DNA of 18,159 nucleotides. Origin: JAMIFN01 sp035906235. GTDB taxonomy: Bacteria; Pseudomonadota; Gammaproteobacteria; Burkholderiales; Burkholderiaceae_C. A program made the position numbers and the translations under genes. The notes beneath the pieces are model-generated. The model was not told the DNA's origin, searched no databases, and saw nothing but the letters and a program-made list of their open reading frames with translations. The stretch spans positions 1 to 18,159 of the forward strand of contig JAMIFN010000106.1 in assembly GCA_035906235.1 (NCBI GenBank), given 5' to 3'. Shown one piece after another: positions 14,566 to 18,159 of the stretch (position 1 is its first letter; each line of letters starts with the position of its first letter).

Positions 14566-15840
14566 TTAGGCTACGCGCTCAATATCAGCGCCCAGTGCTT
14601 TGAGCTTGTCTTCCATTTGGTCGTAACCACGGTCGAGGTGATAAATGCGTTCGATGGTGGTTTCGCCATCGGCCAGCAAGCCCGCAATCACCAGCCCGGC
14701 TGAGGCGCGCAAATCCGTCGCCATCACCGTGGCGCCGCTGAGTTTAGGTACGGCATTGACCACGGCGGTTTTGCCATCCACTTCAATCTTGGCGCCCAGG
14801 CGCAGCATCTCGTTCACATGCATGAAGCGGTTTTCAAAAATCGTCTCGGTGATGACGCTAGCGCCTTCGCCCAACAGATTCAGCGCCATAAACTGCGCCT
14901 GCATATCGGTGGGAAAACCTGGGTATTCGGTGGTGCGAAAGCCCTGGGGCTTCAACTGCATCACGCCTGCGCTTTGCACCCGCAGACCCGTGCTTTCAGC
15001 TTGCACAGTCACACCCGCTTCACGCAGTTTGTCGATCACGGCATCGAGGTGATCGGCGCGGGCGTGTTGCAGCAGGGCATTGCCGCCAGTAGCAGCCACC
15101 GCGCACAAAAAAGTGCCCGCTTCAATGCGGTCGGCCACCACCGCGTGCTCGCAGCCATGCAGTTTTTCAACGCCGGTGATGGTGATTCGGCTACTGCCGT
15201 GGCCTTCAATTTGCGCGCCCATTTTGATCAGCATTTCGGCCAAATCGGGGATTTCAGGCTCTTGTGCGGCGTTTTCTAGCACGGTCACGCCATCGGCCAA
15301 GCAAGCGGCCATGAGGAAATTTTCGGTGCCCGTGACCGTCACCATATCGGTCACGATGCGCGCGCCTTTCAGCCGTGTTTGCCCTTCGGGCAGCTTGGCC
15401 AAGATGTAGCCATGCTCCACCGTGATTTCAGCGCCCATGGCTTGCAAGCCTTTGATGTGCTGATCGACAGGGCGCGAGCCAATGGCGCAGCCGCCGGGCA
15501 GCGAGACCTTGGCATGGCCAAATCGTGCCAGCAAAGGCCCCAGCGCCAAGATCGAGGCGCGCATGGTTTTCACCAATTCATAGGGCGCTTCGGGCGTGAG
15601 CGGGTCGGCCGCGTGAAAGCTCATGCCGCCGCGCTCGCCGTGGGTGGCTATGGCCACGCCCATGTTTTCCAGCAGGCGGCGCATGGTGCGCACATCGTGC
15701 AGGCGCGGCACATTGCTCAGCTTCACCGCCTCAGCCGTGAGCAAAGTGGCGCACATTTCAGGCAGGGCGGCATTTTTAGCGCCAGAAATCTCGATCGTGC
15801 CGTTTAGCGGCCTGCCGCCGCGCACCAAAAGTTTGTCCAT
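14566..15840 (-). CDS. murA: UDP-N-acetylglucosamine 1-carboxyvinyltransferase
   Basis: MurA transfers enolpyruvate from phosphoenolpyruvate to UDP-GlcNAc, the first committed step of peptidoglycan synthesis and the target of fosfomycin. The 424-residue protein shows the N-terminal MDKLLVRGGRPLNGTIEISGAKNAALP with Lys22, the active-site loop PGGCAIGSRPVDQH with Cys118 (the fosfomycin-sensitive Cys form, not the resistant Asp form), TEYPGFPTDMQAQ, FENRFMHVNEM and DLRASAGLVIAGLLA. It starts 19 nt after ibaG with a weak AAGAAAG ribosome site, so the two form an operon. The ibaG-murA order is conserved in proteobacteria. Confidence 0.98.
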   Translation of the reverse strand: MDKLLVRGGRPLNGTIEISGAKNAALPEMCATLLTAEAVKLSNVPRLHDVRTMRRLLENMGVAIATHGERGGMSFHAADPLTPEAPYELVKTMRASILALGPLLARFGHAKVSLPGGCAIGSRPVDQHIKGLQAMGAEITVEHGYILAKLPEGQTRLKGARIVTDMVTVTGTENFLMAACLADGVTVLENAAQEPEIPDLAEMLIKMGAQIEGHGSSRITITGVEKLHGCEHAVVADRIEAGTFLCAVAATGGNALLQHARADHLDAVIDKLREAGVTVQAESTGLRVQSAGVMQLKPQGFRTTEYPGFPTDMQAQFMALNLLGEGASVITETIFENRFMHVNEMLRLGAKIEVDGKTAVVNAVPKLSGATVMATDLRASAGLVIAGLLADGETTIERIYHLDRGYDQMEDKLKALGADIERVA

Positions 15841-15859
15841 AAAAAGCTTTCTTGGGGGT

Positions 15860-16099
15860 TTATGCTTGCTCGGCCCATTCAGCGGGCGTAAAGGCTTTGA
15901 TCGACAGGGCGTGCACTTCGTCGGTTTTCATGCGTTCGCCCAAGGTGGCGTACACCTTTTGATGCCGCGCAATCGGGCGCAGGCCGGCAAAAGCCTCAGC
16001 CACCACCACGGCATACCAGTGGCGGCCATCGCCCTGCACTTGCAAGTGTTCGCAATTTAGGCCACTGGCGATGATTTGTTGCAACTCTGCTTCTGTCAT
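15860..16099 (-). CDS. ibaG: BolA-family protein IbaG
   Basis: IbaG is a small BolA-type protein that, with monothiol glutaredoxins, handles iron-sulfur clusters and affects acid tolerance and envelope homeostasis. The 79-residue product matches the family: HLQVQGDGRHWYAVVV, RHQKVYATLGERM with the central helix, and DEVHALSIKAFTPAEWA, nearly the same C-terminal signature as E. coli IbaG. The start was set at ATG 16099 because GGAG lies 6 nt upstream; a longer reading starts at a TTG (16111) upstream of that site. It is translated ahead of murA in the same operon. A perfect 16-bp palindrome lies just before its ribosome binding site. Confidence 0.92.
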   Translation of the reverse strand: MTEAELQQIIASGLNCEHLQVQGDGRHWYAVVVAEAFAGLRPIARHQKVYATLGERMKTDEVHALSIKAFTPAEWAEQA

Positions 16100-16111
16100 G
16101 CGAATCTCCAA

Positions 16112-16127
16112 GCTGCGTCGACGCAGC
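16112..16127. repeat. Perfect 16-bp palindrome before ibaG
   Basis: GCTGCGTCGACGCAGC is a perfect palindrome 12 nt upstream of the ibaG start, directly before its GGAG ribosome site. It could be an operator for a dimeric regulator or an RNA hairpin that affects translation; nothing else in the window tells which. Confidence 0.6.
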
Positions 16128-16131
16128 GCCC

Positions 16132-16157
16132 AAAATAAAAGGCCTGCGCGAGCAGGC
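16132..16157 (-). terminator. Second (tandem) terminator after the exoprotein gene
   Basis: On the minus strand GCCTGC (16157-16152), loop TCGC and GCAGGC (16147-16142) are followed by CTTTTATTTT (16141-16132). It stands directly after the first terminator and would insulate ibaG-murA from read-through. Confidence 0.7.
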
Positions 16158-16161
16158 TCTC

Positions 16162-16203
16162 AAAAAAATTGCCCAACCGTTGTCAAACAAGGGCTGGGCA
16201 ATT
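16162..16203 (-). terminator. Rho-independent terminator after the exoprotein gene
   Basis: On the minus strand AATTGCCCA (16203-16195) pairs with TGGGCAATT (16175-16167) and runs on into a T run ending at 16162. A small inner stem (TTGT/ACAA) sits in the loop. It lies 21 nt after the stop codon. Confidence 0.9.
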
Positions 16204-16224
16204 ATAGAAGCCGCAACTGGGCTT

Positions 16225-18159
16225 TTAAGGGCGATTCATACTCGGAATCTGCGATCCAGCGGCCTGTGCTTTTTGTATATCCCCAGCAGCTTGCGATTTT
16301 TTCAAATCCTCGGCCGCTTGTTTGAGTTTTGCCAGCACCTCGGCTTGCGCCGCCACGCCGGTGTTTTCTTTCACACCACCTTTAGCTTGGATTTCCGTAT
16401 CCTTAGCCTTAGGGTCAGGCTTGGGTACAGGCGTTTGCTGCGCTTTAGGCAGTGCTTTGGGCTTCTCACCACCTAGGCCTTTCGATGTTTGCGTATCTTT
16501 GGGTGCGGCCTTCTCAGTAATTCCGCCGATGGCATTGATTTTCGCTTTGTCGCCCATATCGGCTTTTGTGCCCTCCATACTGACAGCACCACCCGCATTG
16601 ATCAGCAAATCGCCCTGCCCCTGAATATTCACACCCTGGCTGCTAGAGCTGGAGTTGGTGCGTCCACCTTGGCTCTTGGCCTTGGTGTCTGGTGCACCAT
16701 CTGCCACTTTGCCCACCTCCAAATGCACGCCCGTAGATTTACTGCTGCTTTTGGCTGCTTGCAAATCGATATTCCCGCCTGCAGTTAAAGCCGTGCTACC
16801 CGCGCCGCTATTGAGCTGTGTCCCCACCAGAGTCATATCTTGGCCAGCATTGATCTGGATGCCTTGGCCTGCAGCGATGCTACCCGCTTGCGAAGTGTGG
16901 GAGCTGCCCACATCCACCCCAATATGCCCTGAGACCTCTTTCACCGAGCGTGGCGCTGGCGTTGCACCTGGCGCTGGCGCTGGCGTAGGCTGAGTCTTGC
17001 GAATGGCTTGTATACCCTTTTTCGCCACTGTGCCTAGGCCAGGATTACTGCCTGGCAAGGCCGCATTAGCCGCGCCCGTGGTGCGCAGCATGCTGCCGCC
17101 TACGCCCACATCCACGCCTAGGTTAGAGCTGGTGCTCTCGGCTGCTTTGAATTCCACCTTACCGCCTGCATTGATAGCCGCTTTGCCAGCAGCCGCAACT
17201 TGGGTGCCTTCCAGCGTCGTATTGCCCCCCGAAGACAGGCTGAGGTTGCCACCAGAGCGGATCGCCCCTGCTACGGCTGTCGAGCTCTCTTTTTTACCCA
17301 CGCCTACGCCCAAATTGCCTGCCGCTTCGGTACGCGTGCCGTTTTGCGTGCCTCGGCCGTCCCGCCCGAAAGCTGTGCCCTGCTCTTCCGTAGAGCGCGA
17401 TGCCAAACCACTGGCCTTGCGTCCAGATGCCCCAGCACTCACATCGACAGAATTTTCTTTATGCGTGCTACGCGCTGCGTCAAAGGTCAAATTGCCTTTG
17501 GCAGCTACGCTAGCATCGCCTGTGGCGCTGATGTCTGTGCCTTCAAAACGCGCATCACTGCCAGAAGTGATTTTTAGCTTGCCGCCCGAGGTAATGCTGC
17601 CGCCTGTGGCCGTGCTGCTCTCTGAACTGGATTTGCCTACCCCTACACCAAAACTGCCACTTGCATCTGAGCTTGGCCCTGCGCGCTTAGCACCTGAGCC
17701 GCTGGCCCCCTCTTTAGCCATGCTGCCACCTAAATTGGCAGCCACATCTAAAGAGCTGCTCTTGGCGGTATCGCGTGCCGCAGCAAAATCGATTTTTCCT
17801 TTGGCATCCAATTCGGTGTCACCTTTTGCGCCCAGATTAGCGCCCTCAAAACTGGCATCACCACCCGTTTTGATTTTCAGCTTGCCGCCTGAGAGCATAT
17901 TACTCACCACAGCCTGCGATGCCTCTTCATGGCTCTCGTTATAGCTGCCCTCTGCGGACAGTGCGCCCGATTTGGATTTACCGCTCTTACTAGCGGATAC
18001 GCTAGCCGTCACATCCAAGCCTTTGCTATCGCTCGTTTGCGTATTGCGTGCGGCATCCACACGCAAATTGCCGCCTACATCTAACTCGGTATCGCCGCCT
18101 GAGACGATTTGCGTGCCCTCTAGGCGCGCATCCCCCTTGGTTTTGATTTTCAGTGCGCC
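16225..18159 (-). CDS. Filamentous-hemagglutinin-type repeat exoprotein, C-terminal part (N-terminus outside window)
   Basis: The frame is open to the window edge, so only the last 644 residues and the stop are seen. It consists of six degenerate units of 83-128 residues. Each starts with a hemagglutinin-repeat signature of the pattern GG-xLxIxxGxDxxxEGT..A.GD...A.G......A...T, then a variable Gly/Ser-rich linker. This is the repeat type of FhaB/CdiA-like two-partner-secretion proteins, which form long surface beta-helices for adhesion, biofilm or contact inhibition. One linker is Pro-rich (residues about 387-404). The C-terminus is Pro/Lys-rich and then probably helical (AEVLAKLKQAAEDLKKSQ), ending SQIPSMNRP. 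No VENN motif, toxin domain or downstream immunity gene is seen. No cysteine occurs in this part, as is usual for such exoproteins. The N-terminal TPS domain and a TpsB transporter are not in view. Confidence 0.85.
   Translation of the reverse strand, partial: GALKIKTKGDARLEGTQIVSGGDTELDVGGNLRVDAARNTQTSDSKGLDVTASVSASKSGKSKSGALSAEGSYNESHEEASQAVVSNMLSGGKLKIKTGGDASFEGANLGAKGDTELDAKGKIDFAAARDTAKSSSLDVAANLGGSMAKEGASGSGAKRAGPSSDASGSFGVGVGKSSSESSTATGGSITSGGKLKITSGSDARFEGTDISATGDASVAAKGNLTFDAARSTHKENSVDVSAGASGRKASGLASRSTEEQGTAFGRDGRGTQNGTRTEAAGNLGVGVGKKESSTAVAGAIRSGGNLSLSSGGNTTLEGTQVAAAGKAAINAGGKVEFKAAESTSSNLGVDVGVGGSMLRTTGAANAALPGSNPGLGTVAKKGIQAIRKTQPTPAPAPGATPAPRSVKEVSGHIGVDVGSSHTSQAGSIAAGQGIQINAGQDMTLVGTQLNSGAGSTALTAGGNIDLQAAKSSSKSTGVHLEVGKVADGAPDTKAKSQGGRTNSSSSSQGVNIQGQGDLLINAGGAVSMEGTKADMGDKAKINAIGGITEKAAPKDTQTSKGLGGEKPKALPKAQQTPVPKPDPKAKDTEIQAKGGVKENTGVAAQAEVLAKLKQAAEDLKKSQAAGDIQKAQAAGSQIPSMNRP
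16228..18159 (-). repeat. Six degenerate protein-coding repeat units in the exoprotein
   Basis: Approximate units on the minus strand are 18159-17884 (partial), 17883-17581, 17580-17248, 17247-16864, 16863-16615 and 16614-16228. The starting motifs are GALKIKTKGDARLEGT, KLKIKTGGDASFEGA, KLKITSGSDARFEGT, NLSLSSGGNTTLEGT, GIQINAGQDMTLVGT and GDLLINAGGAVSMEGT. Similarity to this pattern falls off towards the C-terminus. Confidence 0.8.

Noticed and set aside
16997..17944. 315-codon plus-strand frame, Pro/Ala/Leu-rich, opposite the exoprotein
   Set aside because: It is an antisense shadow of the repeat-rich minus-strand gene; only the minus strand gives the hemagglutinin repeat pattern and proper terminators.
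16225..18159. Contact-dependent inhibition (CdiA) toxin gene
   Set aside because: No VENN or similar junction motif, no toxin domain and no immunity gene downstream; only the shared repeat type is present.
1..18159. CRISPR arrays, tRNA and rRNA genes
   Set aside because: No regularly spaced direct repeats and no cloverleaf or rRNA-like sequence were seen; a tRNA or CRISPR scan was not possible here.

Overview
The window looks like a chromosomal segment from a betaproteobacterium of the order Burkholderiales, most like the Comamonadaceae. This rests on the character of the housekeeping proteins (leuS followed directly by lptE, the ibaG-murA pair, a Burkholderiales-type SpoT, a DUF2189 membrane protein), on GC content of roughly 60 % where sampled, and on intergenic repeats resembling those of that family. 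No genus is assigned. No rRNA, tRNA or CRISPR array was seen.

Layout, left to right. (1) Positions 1-160 are the start of an IS3-like insertion sequence leaving the window on the minus strand. (2) Positions 205-2590 form a vitamin B12 uptake unit: a -10 promoter element, a complete cobalamin riboswitch, a TonB-dependent outer-membrane receptor (btuB-like) and a terminator. (3) Positions 2637-6778 hold leuS-lptE-proC on the plus strand: leucyl-tRNA synthetase, an LPS-export lipoprotein and proline biosynthesis. (4) A convergent intergenic stretch with a bidirectional terminator, a dispersed repeat and a three-copy 11-bp tandem repeat leads to rho on the minus strand. Rho has a leader of about 257 nt that looks suited to autoregulation. 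(5) coaBC (coenzyme A synthesis, plus strand) is divergent from rho and convergent with a DUF2189 membrane protein (minus). A 12-bp tandem repeat lies at the coaBC/DUF2189 junction. (6) prfA (release factor 1) and spoT ((p)ppGpp synthetase/hydrolase) follow on the plus strand. (7) ibaG-murA lies on the minus strand (BolA-type protein and the first committed step of peptidoglycan synthesis), ending in a terminator facing spoT. (8) The right edge is the C-terminal 644 residues of a large filamentous-hemagglutinin-type exoprotein (minus strand) with six degenerate repeat units, followed by two tandem terminators.

Most genes are core housekeeping functions, but nearly all are detached from the partners they usually have in proteobacteria (trxA-rho, hemA-prfA-prmC, rpoZ-spoT, leuS-lptE-holA). 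Several plus-strand genes (leuS, coaBC, prfA, spoT) have a -10-like hexamer only 6-10 nt before the start codon and no visible Shine-Dalgarno sequence, which suggests leaderless or near-leaderless mRNAs. I found no clear novel multi-gene system. The parts most worth a second look are the toxin-less repeat end of the exoprotein, the rho leader, the riboswitch expression platform and an AT-rich patch inside leuS.
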